Below are positions 37,110 to 52,864 of a stretch of DNA of 64,000 nucleotides, piece after piece. The first letter of the stretch is position 1. Every line of letters begins with the position of its first letter. Source of the stretch: Adenophora triphylla var. japonica (taxonomy: Eukaryota; Streptophyta; Magnoliopsida; Asterales; Campanulaceae); the NCBI GenBank assembly GCA_022495995.1, contig JAFEMH010000739.1, positions 124,001 through 188,000 on the forward strand. Reading direction: 5' to 3'. A model generated the notes under the pieces. That model was not told where the DNA came from. It saw only the letters and a list, made by a program, of their open reading frames with translations, and did not search any database. The translations under genes were made by a program, and so were the position numbers.

Positions 37110-38642
37110 TTCATTATGTTATATTAATTTATTAAATAGTTTTATTTTCTCTTATTGAAGCATTTGAAGGTCTCAATGGACCAAACACATGAATACATCA
37201 AGTAGCACTCAATCCTAGGTAAGTTTCTCGTATTTAAGTTGTTCCTACTTCCCCTACTCGTCAACACATTTTTTAATCCCTCTGTATCAGCTGATGTTGT
37301 TGATTCAGCTGGTGTATCAGCTGATGTTGTTGATTCAGCTGGTTCAGATGATGTCCTGTTGTACAGTTAGTGCCTCGGTATTTCATCACAGAAATTTCTC
37401 ATTGTAGATTGAAGTAACCCATGGCAGGAGTAATGGAGAAGTTCTTTTGCAATTTTATATGGATTCAACCTTAATCTATTTCCTGGTAAGCTTCCTTTAA
37501 CTTTATAAATTTTCCATGCATGTCTTCTACTCTTTGAAACCACTATAGCTCCATTGTTGTGAGTATGGAAGAATTGAATAATTTGTTAATATCCATGGTT
37601 ATTAATCAGAAGAGTTACAAACTGATTTCTTTCACTTTGTTGGTGTCCACATAGAGCAAGTAACTAACAGGTTGAACCATTCTTGCCCAAGAATTGAATA
37701 ATTTGTATATTCCAATTTCGTACATGTGTTGTGTTTTCATGTGAGATTACAGTGTTTACTAAATATGAATTATATATGCTCCATTGTAAACAGAGTCACG
37801 ATAATGTATAGACTATACCTCTGTCTGTATTGTTTCTTTTATTGTCCAATTGTGTGGATTTTGAGCTTTAAGTTTAAATTAAGCTATTATCAAATGGCCT
37901 ATCACCATTTTATGTTAAAGCCACGATACCAAACCGCTGTGCGTTGAACTTCTGATTGCTGCAACTTAGACTTCAATTACTCGCTGTAATTTAATCTTCA
38001 AACTCCCTGAATTTGATCTGCAGAGTACAGTTTTACTATATATGAATTATATATGCTCCATTGTAAGCAGAGTACAGTTTTACTTATCCTTATTGTTTCT
38101 TTGCACATTTTTTGTGTTTAGGTTTCTATGGTTTGGTTTTGTTCAACTCTCTTTGTCAAATGTTCCTGGGTTGGAGGACAATTTGAAGTAGCAGCTCTGG
38201 ATATACACAATTTGAAGTAGCAGTCAATCCTATGTAACAGACTTAAAGTATCCCAATTACTCCTGATATTTTAGTGTTAATGTAACTGATGAATTGAGGT
38301 GTGACATTTTGTAATATGTAACATACTTAGTCCTTCTTAAAGGATTCTCATGTGATTTTAAGGCTAGTAAGCACTTTGGAGATAGATTTATTATTATGTT
38401 ATAATCTCTTTTTAATTTTATAATGATGTGCTATTATATTTATTTTGTTTTAATAGAAAAATTGTTATTTTAATATATACATTTAGTAGAGTCCAGTACC
38501 AACCGAGTACCTACCGTACCAACTTAGTTGGTATACCGACTTAATCGGTTGGTACTGGTATTGATTTTCATGTACCAAGTTAAACTTGGTAGGTACATGG
38601 TATAAGCAAAATACACTTGATATACCTACCAAGCCACCCCTA

Positions 38643-39190
38643 GTATAGAGATGGTCTTATATTATTAATGGGATTTTTATCAATAAGACCTTGAGATAGG
38701 GTGAAATTTACCAATAAAAACAGTACATTTCGAATTCTACCATAGGATCCAAGAGTTGAAATCAAAACGATCGTAGAGTCTCTAACCCTATTTATAACAA
38801 TTTAAATGACCAACCTACCCCTACCCTCCTCAAATTTAATCCAGACATTCTCTCTTTCTCTTTCTATGCGCTATCTATCTCACGCAATTCTCTCTCTCTC
38901 TCTCTATGCGAGGCGACTCCTCTCCTCTCTACGATTTTCGGCGACCCCCTCTTCATCTCCGTCACCTCTTCTTTTTCAATTCACGCAAATTCTCGTTTGC
39001 TTTGATTCAATTCATTTAAAAAAAGTTGGGGGTTGGGATTAACTCGGATTTTCGTTGCAATTGGGGAGGGGAAATTTGGTTTATTTGATTTTGAAGCATT
39101 GGTAGGAGCTGTGATGGCGACTGCTGAGCTCGACATTCAACCATAGCCAGTACTGAAACTAAGTTTCTCGTGTTCTCGATGTTTCGAGGT
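38643..39190 (+). other. Leader-like CT-rich region with a short exon-like start
   Basis: CT-rich DNA (38850-38960) precedes an ATG at 39115 that opens MATAELDIQP and then meets TAG; reading through, the frame continues to a donor-like GAG/GTTAGT at about 39187. It resembles a decayed first exon of an unidentified gene. I see no downstream partner. Confidence 0.3.
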
Positions 39191-39535
39191 TAGTCACTTT
39201 TTTTTTTAACATTTTGTGAACTCCAGTGTTGTTGTGCACGGATAAATAGGTAGGCAAATTTGTAAAAATAATAGGCTTCTACCCAGAGTAGTGTGGTTAG
39301 TTAGGGATTTCTTGATGGCAATTGCATTGTGGCGCCTCTCATTTTAAAATTTGGAAGAATTCACGTTCGTGGTAGTATAAGAGTTGTTTGAAGTTTTAAC
39401 AGATGTGAAGTTTTACGCAGTTAATGATTGTTCCATTTATTAGTGTTATGTATAAATTAGGTAAAATATTGATTTGGTAATATGATTCATGTGATGTGTA
39501 TTTCACATTTGTATATAATTGTGAAATAGAATTCT

Positions 39536-39925
39536 CAGTTTATAAGTGTGAAAATCATTATACAGTTATACTCATCAAAACTGTGAAAACCATTATACAG
39601 TTATACTCATCAAAACTGTGAAATAGAGTTCTCAGTTTATAAATGTGAAAACCATTATACAGTTATACTCATCAAAACTGTGAAATAGAGTTCTCAGTTT
39701 ATAAATGTCAAAACCATTATACAGTTATACTCATCAAAACTGTGAAATAGACTTCTCAGTTTATAAATGTGAAAATCATTTTTCAGTTATTTTCATCAAA
39801 ACTGTGAAATAGACTTCTCAGTTTATAAATGTGAAAATCATTATACAGTTATTTTCATCAAAACTGTTAAATAGACTTCTCAGTTTATAAATGTGAAAAT
39901 TATTGTATAGTTTTACTCATGTGTG
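39536..39925 (+). repeat. Minisatellite, about 62-bp unit, about six copies
   Basis: Repeated phrase 'attatacagttatactcatc' followed by 'aaaactgtgaaatag' and 'ttctcagtttataaatgtg'. Non-coding. Confidence 0.85.
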
Positions 39926-40034
39926 AACAAATGATAAATGATTTTCTCAGATTTTTACAAGTGAAAAATAATAATTTTATTTATAAGAAATATATGATGA
40001 GTAAACTTGTTTGATTTGCTTGGCGATGTGATTA

Positions 40035-40747
40035 GAGCATCTTCATCCATAAAACTTCATTCCCATCCCTCTATCCTCCACCTCAGCTCCACGTCATCAA
40101 TCATCAAAAACACAACTCCAAATAATTTTATCTCCATTCATGACAAAAGTCATCAATTTCTCTCTCCTATTTTTTATTATACCCCACCATATTTTCTCTT
40201 TCCTACTCATTTACTCCCTCCGTCCCGCCCGAAGAGGCACAAAATCAACCTCGCACGCAAATTAAGGAAAATGATGTAGGAAAGAGAAAAAGTTTAAATG
40301 TTGTGAGTATGAAAAATTAAATAGGAGAGAGAATGAGTGGGAGGAATAGTTAGGAAAGAGAATGTTGTGAGTGTAAAAGTAAAGTAGGAGAGAGAATGAG
40401 TGGGTGGAATAGTAATAAAAACTTTCCTTTTTGGAAAAGTGCCTTTTTAAATGGGACACCCAAAAAGGAAATTTGTGCCTTTTCGGACGGGACAGAGGGA
40501 GTATATTACATTTATTACTACTATATATAATTATTTTAATATTCTTGTATTTTTATTATTTTTTATATGTTAATTGCAATTTTTGTAAAAAAAAATAAAA
40601 AAAATTCTAAGCCGTGAAGTCTGGCTTCTGCCAAAACAAAACCATGAAATTTCATGGAATGACTTTTTAAAAGTCATTGTTGGAAGTGGCGTCGGTGCCA
40701 CCTAGGCCATGACTCCTTGAAACGGCGTGAGTGTAGATGCTCTTAAA
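40035..40747. mobile_element. Non-autonomous TIR element hosting a MITE
   Basis: Begins AGAGCATCTTCATCC and ends GTGTAGATGCTCT, inverted over the first 9 bp or so, a common terminus of plant DNA transposons. A Stowaway MITE is nested at 40212-40503. Confidence 0.55.
40212..40503. mobile_element. Stowaway-type MITE
   Basis: Ends TACTCCCTCCGTCCCGCCCG and CGGACGGGACAGAGGGAGTA, with two GAGAGAATGAGTGGG phrases inside. Confidence 0.85.
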
Positions 40748-41588
40748 ACAGTGGTTTCAGATTATTTTCGACTTTTAGATTTTGAGATATTGCATTTTAA
40801 AAATTTAAGAGAAAAAAAGGAAAAGAGAGAAAAGTAAAGTAAAAATGAAGAAAACGTAAAAAATGAAGAGAGTGAGAGAGAGAGAGTGAAAAGTGTGCGT
40901 GTGAGTAGGTGGGCGGAGGGGCAGTTTGGTTCAGAAAATATTCAGGGACTTTTTGGTGAGTTTTGATAATGGTAGTCTTTAAAGGTAGTTTTTATTTGGC
41001 TGGAGGACTAATTGGTAAAGCCTATGTATTAATCCTAAGTGTGATAGCTTATGTGCTATAGTTTTGTACACATTCGAGTGAGTTTTTGTGTTTTTTTCCC
41101 CCCTTTCCTTTCATATTATCTGGATCATCATATTCAGCAACTTCTAGGCACTTTTTAAAATTAAATTAACCTACCCTATTGTTTTCAAACCTGATTCCCT
41201 TATCCTCTCGAGATGTTATTCCCTTCTAGCCACCATCATTTCACCTTACAGCCCATAGGAGTGTATATATCTATTATTGTTTGTTTTGACGTATTAGAAA
41301 TAGACTAGTAGTTACTTGTAAACTTATGCTTTGGCTTCAATGCTTTCACAGATTAATTTTATCCCATTGTCTGATTCAGGGCGACTATCTGGTGTCATGG
41401 ACGATAGAGGAAAATACATATACATTTCACTGGAGGAAATGCAGGCAGTTGCTGACCATATCAAGCGTGAAGGGAGGGTTAGCATTTCACATCAAGGCAG
41501 CAAGTCCAACCAGTTCATAGATTTGGAACCAAAACCACAGATTCTTGAGGATTTGAACATTGCAGAAGAGGAGATTTCTGTTGCTTGA

Positions 41589-42355
41589 TGCACTGTAAGT
41601 AGGCCTGTCAGTTTTTACCTGCAACCCGCTAATTACCCAACCCATTAAAATTTTTGAGTTGAAACGGATAAAAATATACGTAATTGATTAATACTTAGTA
41701 ATAAAATCAAATGAGGGCATAGAAAGGGAAAAAGAATGAGGGTCATTTAGCTCTCTTTTCTGCAGGTAAAGAAAGGCATGTGCAAGTAGGGTTATGGTTT
41801 TGGAACTGTTTGATTTTGACAAAAGATTGTTGGCTGACTCTTTATGCCCCACTTGAAGTGTACCCGCTCCGTTCCATCACCATTTGGTTGGGCTGTATAA
41901 ATATTTACTTGTGTGATTTTTTTTTATATACACAAGGCTCTAGCAAATGGTTCCCTCTCCCAACTCCCGCAAGGCGGGGAGCGCTTGACGCACCGGGGCA
42001 TGCCCTTTTTTTTTTTTCCCTTTATAAGACTTGTTTACTGTTACTGATATAATGATGTATTTAGGTCAAGACTGATCTTTCTTTTCGTTTTTGTTGTAGA
42101 GTAGCAGTATAAAAGATTCTCAGTCAATTTGAGGACCAGTTATATTTTCATTTGATAAGGTAACTACTAACTGGTGTCCAGCCTAATTTCTTAAGTATGA
42201 TGTTTCAATCACTATGACTGACTAGTGTTGTGTATGATTGCTTTTAGAGTAATACTAAAGTTACAGTCAAAATTTCTTTGATTTACAAAATGACGTGTGT
42301 GTTGGTGCTTTAAACTTGAGTGTGTCGGGTCAACATCGATGGAGCCAATAAAATA
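41589..42355 (+). other. Possible DDRGK1 3' region and intergenic DNA
   Basis: Downstream of the last DDRGK1 exon. A GC-richer patch at 41940-42003 with 'caactcccgcaaggcgggga' looks like a repeat fragment. No gene found. Confidence 0.35.
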
Positions 42356-42622
42356 TACTCCCTCCGTCCCGCCCGAAAAGCCACAAAACTAATCATGCAC
42401 GCAAATTAAGGAAAATGATGTAGAAAAGAGAAAAAGTTTAAATGTTGTGAGTATGAAAAATTAAATAAGAGAGAGAATGAGTGGGAGGAATAGTTAGGAG
42501 AGAGAATGTTGTGAGTGTAAAAGTAAAGTAGGATAGAGAATGAGTGGGTGGAAAAAAAATAAAAATTTTCCTTTTTGGGAAAGTGCCTTTTTAAATGGGA
42601 TGCCCAAAAAGGAAATTTGTGG
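42356..42622. mobile_element. Stowaway-type MITE, right end lost
   Basis: Left end TACTCCCTCCGTCCCGCCCG and interior closely match the copy at 40212-40503, but the sequence breaks off after GGAAATTTGTGG without the right TIR. Confidence 0.8.
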
Positions 42623-42680
42623 TAGTCTTGTACTATCATTTTTTTGTGAACTTCTTTTGTTTCTCTAGCATTGTCCCCCA

Positions 42681-42957
42681 TAGACATGTCCGGTTCACGG
42701 TTCACGGTTTGTAAAAAATCAAAATCGTTTATGAATGGTTTACTTACGGTTCACGGTACGATTCACCGGTTCATCTGATTCATTTTTTTAAAAAAAATAA
42801 AATATTTTGAGCAGTTTTTAGACAAAAAAAATTTCAAAGTTTGTTTGTTTTTTTTTTTTTTTCAATTTTTTGATACATTATAAAATATTTTACTTTACAT
42901 AAGTAATAAGAAAATTTTAAATTTCATATTTTTATAGGAATTAATGGGTGGAATGAG

Positions 42958-43010
<53 letters not shown>

Positions 43011-43301
43011 AAAAAGGGACGGTATCCTGATAATTTTATTAATATTAAGCAAATTTACATAGAGGGGGACAACCAACCTTACCTTTTTATAATTAAGGGG
43101 GGACATTTAGGAGCCTTATCTCAGAATTCAGACCAAACGGTAAGAAATTTTGTAAATTTTCGAATTAAGACAATATGAACCGCGAGTATGAACCGCCGGT
43201 CCAAACCGCCGATTTCGAAGCCTAAACTGCATATGAACAGTAAATCAATCGCCGGTTCATGGTTTAACGGTTCATCCGGTTCATGAACTGTGGCATGTCT
43301 A
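42681..43301. mobile_element. hAT-like non-autonomous element with (TA)n
   Basis: Inverted ends TAGACATGTCCGG and GGCATGTCTA, with GGTTCACGG/CCGGTTCAT sub-terminal repeats. A (TA)n run lies at about 42962-43009. Target duplication not clear. Confidence 0.6.
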
Positions 43302-43640
43302 CATCCCTCTTTTAATAAATGTGTTTTAAGTGTTTTTTTTTTTTGTAATTCATTTTGGTTTAATTTTAAAAGTCAATATTAAAAAAGTGTTTATGATTTT
43401 TTTCTATTAAAAATAACTTTTTCAAAATTATCCTTCAATTCAAAAAACATTCATTTTAGACATTTTTGGAACGGAGAGAGTACTATTTATTAGAAGAAAA
43501 TTATTATATGGCCCAGGAACTAGGAAAGTAAAATCATTATAGTACTTGTGACGGGCCTGTCAGCCCAATCAATGTAAGGCCCATGCCCAAAAAACATCCC
43601 ACTAGAAACTCTCACATAAAAGTGTAGTGTGTGGTGTGGA
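43302..43640. other. AT-rich intergenic with decayed MITE end
   Basis: A GGAACGGAGAGAGTA fragment at about 43469-43483 resembles a Stowaway terminus without a partner. The remainder is COBL7 upstream DNA. Confidence 0.35.
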
Positions 43641-43986
43641 AGAAAAAGAGGGAAAATTAGAATGACTGTGCGCAAGTATAGGGAAAACTAGAGGAAGAGA
43701 ATAATGCCGCAACAAACTCATGTTTCTATTACCAGCCATTTATGTTTTCAACCTTACTTGTTTTTCTTCTTCACTTCCTCCATTTCTTCCACTCTATCAC
43801 CTCCTCGCCGTGGTGACTATCACGCGGCATTGGCTGGTGGTCATCACGTTTCTTTCTTTCTTTCCCCTAAAACAGCCTTCTATCACTCTATTCCTCCTCC
43901 TCCTACCACCACCCTCGGCCACCACCTCCGCTTTTTAGTTTCATATTTTCGTCAGAAAAAGATAGTTTGATATTGTGGTGGTCGAT
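43641..43986 (+). promoter_or_regulatory. COBL7 5' leader with upstream ORFs
   Basis: CT-rich leader. ATGs at 43704 and 43720 open frames of 88 and 72 codons that end before the main start (the first at 43970). Whether they are in the mRNA depends on the transcription start, which cannot be fixed here. Confidence 0.4.
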
Positions 43987-44572
43987 ATGATACGTGCACA
44001 CACGGGTATGAAAATACCCTGGAACGCCCTTCCGTTCCTTGTACTAGTCGCATTTTGTTTTGTTCATACATGTCAGGGTCAAGATTACGATGACACTCCG
44101 GCCGCCACCCCACCTCCTGCCCAAGAAAATTGTAACGGAGTCTTTCTCACGTACACTTTCGAGACACGTGAGAAGGAATACCCTCATGTGAAGAATGTAT
44201 CGGCTCAGGCATGGTCGTTCACGTCCAGCTTGAGCATACTGAATGCGGGGACATACGAGGTCAAGGCTTGGAAGGCGTTCATTGGGTTCCAACACAACGA
44301 GATCATAGTGTCAGCTGACGGGGCAGCCATTCTTGATGGCGATGGGCTACCTTATCGTGTCGGGAAGAACGGAACCCACATAGCAGGGTACCCCATGACG
44401 GATTTGAAGACCGCTATTGAAACGGCTGGGGATATTACTCAGATCTCGGCTAAGGTTGACTTCAAAGGAACTGTGTTTGGGGGGAAGGCTTCTTCTACTC
44501 CCATGCCCAGGATCATCAAGCTTTCAAATGAAGGATATAAGTGCCCCAACCCCAAGGCATCAAGTACGTATA

Positions 44573-44670
<98 letters not shown>

Positions 44671-46220
44671 TATACATACACCATATATAAACTGCATGCA
44701 TCACATCTTATTACCATTTTTACTGAAAATTTCACTAATTTACAGAGTGTGGGAATACTTAATTTTGTTGTTTCCGTGTATGGTTTTATGCAGAGACATA
44801 CATGTACGTATGTTGTATAAGAGATCCAAAATACAAGAAAAAGGAAACGAAAACAAAGTTCCATCCACGCCGGAACGGAGATCTCTCTTTCACGTACGAC
44901 GTTCTCCAGGCCTATGAGAACAACTACCTAGCCCAAGTCACCATTGACAACAATCACCCGCTCGGCCGCCTCAACCATTGGAACTTAACATGGGAATGGA
45001 TGCGCAACGAGTTCATTTACAGCATGCGTGGTGCCTTCCCACACAAGAAAGACCCTTCGGAATGCCTCTACGGTCCTGCAGGAGCCTATTACCAGGACTT
45101 CGACTTCACTCCCGTCCTCAATTGTCAGAAAAAACCGACCATCTCCGATATGCCTCCTACTCTTGAAAACGATGACAAGCTCGGGAAATTGCCGTATTGT
45201 TGCCGGAACGGGAGCATCATGCCCAAAACGATGAACGAGAGTGAATCGAGATCAATTTTCCAGTTGACAGTCTATAAGCTCCCTCCGGATATGAACCGTA
45301 CCGCTCTCAACCCGCCCCAGAACTGGAAAATCGTTGGAAACGTCAACCCTCAGTACAAGTGTGGACAACCTCTTCGTGTCGACCCAACCGAGTTCCCCAA
45401 CCCGGCCGGGATCGCGGCAACAACATCAGCCGTCGCTAGTTGGCAGGTGATCTGCAACATTACTAAGCCCAAGCCGAAGCAAGCCAAGTGTTGCGTGTCG
45501 TTCTCGGCTTACTACGCCGAGTCGGCCGTTCCTTGCAACACATGCGCTTGCGGTTGCGACGATCCGGACACCAACACGAAGCGTTGCGATGAAAACGCCA
45601 AGGCCGTGCTGCTTCCTCCCGACGCGCTCCTCGTGCCGTACGCCAACCGGACGGAGAAAGCCAAAGCGTGGGCCCATCTCAAGCATCTGCCGCTTCCGAC
45701 AAAGAAATGGCCATGCCCGGACAACTGCGGCGTCAGCATCAATTGGCATCTGGATTCCGATTACAAGACCGGATGGGCTGCCAGAATGACCCTCTTCAAC
45801 TGGGACGATTACCCTTTTGAAGACTGGTTCGCTGCGGTACAGCTCAACAAAGCATACCCCGGTTACGAAAATGTCTACTCTTTCAACGGAACAAAGATCC
45901 CGCAGCTAAAGAACATGATATTCATGCAAGGTTTGCCCGGACTGAATTACCTGGTCGGTATCACCAACGGAACTAGACCTGGAGAACCAATGGTGCCCGG
46001 AAAACAGCAATCAGTAATATCATTCCTGAAGAAGAACACTCCAAATATTCAAGTAGCTCAAGGGGACGGGTTTCCGACGAAGGTGATATTCAACGGAGAA
46101 GAATGTGCGTTGCCGACGAGATTGCCTCAGAGGAAAGGGAACGGGAATTGGGGTAGCCGGAATAGTGTTGGTTTCTTGCCTGCACTTGTCGTTGCCATCT
46201 TCACTTTTGTGTTGATTTGA
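43987..46220 (+). CDS. COBL7: COBRA-like protein, COBL7 type, GPI-anchored
   Basis: Exons 43987-44563 and 44794-46220 (GT-AG) give 667 residues, near the 660 or so of the COBL7-11 group. The in-frame TAG at 43963 limits the start; ATG 43987 is the first, ATG 44008 would equally give a signal peptide (MKIPWNALPFLVLVAFCF). N-terminal extension motifs include NCNGVFLTYTFETREKEYPH and AWKAFIGFQHNEIIVSADGA; the COBRA domain follows with CCIRDPKYK, GRLNHWNLTWEWMRNEF, LPYCCRNGSIMPK, PPQNWKI and the Cys-rich CNTCACGC. The hydrophobic end SVGFLPALVVAIFTFVLI after a small/polar stretch fits a GPI signal. Role by family: cell-surface protein guiding cellulose deposition and oriented growth. The exon 2 reading frame is intact; the intron holds a (TC)n-(AC)n microsatellite. 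Confidence 0.94.
44573..44671 (+). repeat. (TC)n(AC)n compound microsatellite in COBL7 intron
   Basis: About 75 bp of TC/CT followed by about 20 bp of CA, starting about 10 nt after the splice donor. Confidence 0.95.
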
Positions 46221-46509
46221 TTTGATGATTCTTCTTGCTAGGATACTTGCTGACTGCCAATAGAGCTTAATTGGTGAAAAATTAAGAATTTAAATTGTTG
46301 TCATTTGTATTGTTTAATTAATTGCCAAAATGGCAGATTGAATACATTAGTAACTTTAGAATTTCATTTTTTTCTTTTTTTCTTTTTTTTCTTTTTTTTA
46401 ACAAAAAACTATTCTGCTTTGAGGTTCTCATATCGGGATCCTGCCAAGCAGTTTATGGTAAAATAGCAGTTGGATGAGATTTCAAAATTTGATCTTATTT
46501 TCTTATATA
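46221..46509 (+). other. COBL7 3' UTR and intergenic
   Basis: 3' UTR then T-rich DNA; nothing else recognised. Confidence 0.4.
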
Positions 46510-47073
46510 TATTCCCTTCGTCCCATTTCAAGGTTCACCTTTTGTCCAAATGAGTGTCCCGTTAAAAGTTTCATCTTTTCTAAAATGACAAAGAATCTTT
46601 ACTATTTTACCCGCTCATTCTCTCTCCTATTTCACTTTTATACTCACAATACTTTTTAAATTTACTATTCCCTCCACTTATTCTCTTTCCTATTTTACTT
46701 TTACACTCACAACACTTTCTCCAATTACCTTTTTCCTTAATTTGCGTGATTTCTTAAAAGAGTGAAGCATATACTCCCTCCGTCCCACAATAATATGTAA
46801 ACTTTCTATTTTGGGCGTCCCACAATAATATCTAACTTTCCCAAAATGGAAAGGAATCTTTACTATTCCCTCCACTCATTCTCTCTCCTACATTATTTTA
46901 ATACTCACATCACCATTATAATTTACTATTCTCTCCATTCATTCTCTCTCCTATTTTATTTTCACACTCACAACACTTTTAATATAATATTTCTTCCTTA
47001 ATCCCCGTGCAAAACCCAAAAGTCCATAAATCTATGGGACGGAGGGAGTAATAATAATAGGGCGGAGGGAGTA
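46510..47073. mobile_element. Stowaway-type MITE containing another MITE
   Basis: Outer ends TATTCCCTTCGTCCCATTTC and GGGCGGAGGGAGTA. A complete second copy (46772-47050) sits just inside the right end. Confidence 0.75.
46772..47050. mobile_element. Stowaway-type MITE nested in the previous one
   Basis: Ends TACTCCCTCCGTCCCACAA and GGGACGGAGGGAGTA, complete and little diverged. Confidence 0.85.
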
Positions 47074-47410
47074 TATCTTTTTCACATCGAAGATTATTCA
47101 TTTTATTCGATTGTTATTAATCCGTTTGGTGAATCTGATTACTTAATTATAGAAGGTCAAATAGTTACCATATAAACTAAAAACTAAAGACAAAAAACGC
47201 GTTTTTTATAAAACCAACTATCCAAATACAAAGGTTTGAATTGAGTTGTCACACGCCCTAAAATAACCGAAGAAAACAGTAGAGCATGATTTGAAACTAT
47301 TTTCATGTTTTTAGAATTCGCTACATGTTGTAGCGATTTTAACATTTGACCGTTGAAACTCGCTATATGGGTGACAATGGTTATCTACCGGGTATTATTC
47401 ATTAAATATA
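47074..47410. other. Intergenic, nothing recognised
   Basis: AT-rich DNA between two MITEs, with no credible ORF. Confidence 0.4.
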
Positions 47411-47701
47411 TACTCCCTCCGTCCCGGCCGAAGTGTCCCAACTTTTTATTTTGGGCGTCCCATTTAAAATGTCTCATACCCAAAAAAGGAAAGTTTTTTC
47501 ACTATTCCCCCCACTCAATCTCTCTCCTACTTTACTTTTACACTCACAACATTCTCTCTCCTAACTATTCCTCCCACTCATTCTCTCTCCTATTTAATTT
47601 TTCATACTCACAACATTTAAACTTTTCTCTTTCTTACATCACTTTCCTTAATTCTCGTGCAATTGTCCTTTTGGGACACTTCGGCCGGGACGGAGGGAGT
47701 A
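47411..47701. mobile_element. Stowaway-type MITE
   Basis: Ends TACTCCCTCCGTCCCGGCCG and CGGCCGGGACGGAGGGAGTA; TIR extends to about 25 bp. Confidence 0.85.
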
Positions 47702-48081
47702 ATATTTTGAAGAAAAATGAAGCAAAGACTGCTTCGAATTGCACTGTTGATGAATAGGAGATGCCCTAGTAATGAAAAGTGAACATTAAAAGAAAGAAAT
47801 CCGGTGAAAAGAAAGAACTTTTATTGTTTGTATATCAAGTTTTACGAATAATACAACAACAATATTATACACAGCCTCTAAAAAAATAATGTTTCGTGTG
47901 GATATAAAAATAAATGAAATACCAAATTTTAAAATGCAACAATTGCTATTTTACCAACAACCAACCTTGTTGTGTATTGTTGGTTCTTAAAAAGATACAA
48001 ATAAATACATTGAGCCCAGAATAAGCGTCAAAATCAAGCGGCAACATGCAGGAACAACGGCCTTGTTCTTTATCTTCAATG
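47702..48081 (-). other. TBC gene 3' UTR and short intergenic
   Basis: Downstream (to the left) of the TBC stop codon. AATAAATA-type sequences at about 47905-47915 and 47998-48008 could serve for polyadenylation in either direction. No gene. Confidence 0.4.

Positions 48082-52864
<4,783 letters not shown>

Larger units (their letters stand above)
36275..38642. repeat. Right arm of the 4.8-kb palindrome
   Basis: Inverted copy of 33864-36248, ending CCAAGCCACCCCTA. No matching 8-bp duplication surrounds the whole palindrome (TTTAATTT on the left, GTATAGAG on the right), so it did not arise as one simple hAT insertion. Confidence 0.92.
33260..41588 (+). pseudogene. DDRGK1: DDRGK1/UFBP1 remnant: first and last coding exons only
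   Basis: A leader exon ends at about 33484. The first coding exon 33619-33743 encodes MEDILVAIMSMLLLAALIPI, the N-terminal membrane anchor of DDRGK1. After that the proper frame continues one register away as RRQASQS, a TAA, then DDHEHVDQPQ, so the exon holds a frameshift and a stop. The last exon 41380-41588 is open and encodes [40 protein letters not shown] and a TGA. The charged coiled-coil and winged-helix middle (about 200 residues in relatives) was not found in the 7.6 kb between. The hAT palindrome and other repeats occupy that space. Family role: ER-membrane adaptor of the UFM1 modification pathway. Here it is very likely dead. Confidence 0.8.

Noticed and set aside
44417..44917. Long ORFs over the COBL7 intron
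   Set aside because: Their length comes from the (TC)n(AC)n repeat being open in several frames; the true splice sites are at 44563/44794.
45426..45749. ORFs antisense to COBL7 exon 2
   Set aside because: Shadow frames of a GC-rich coding exon.
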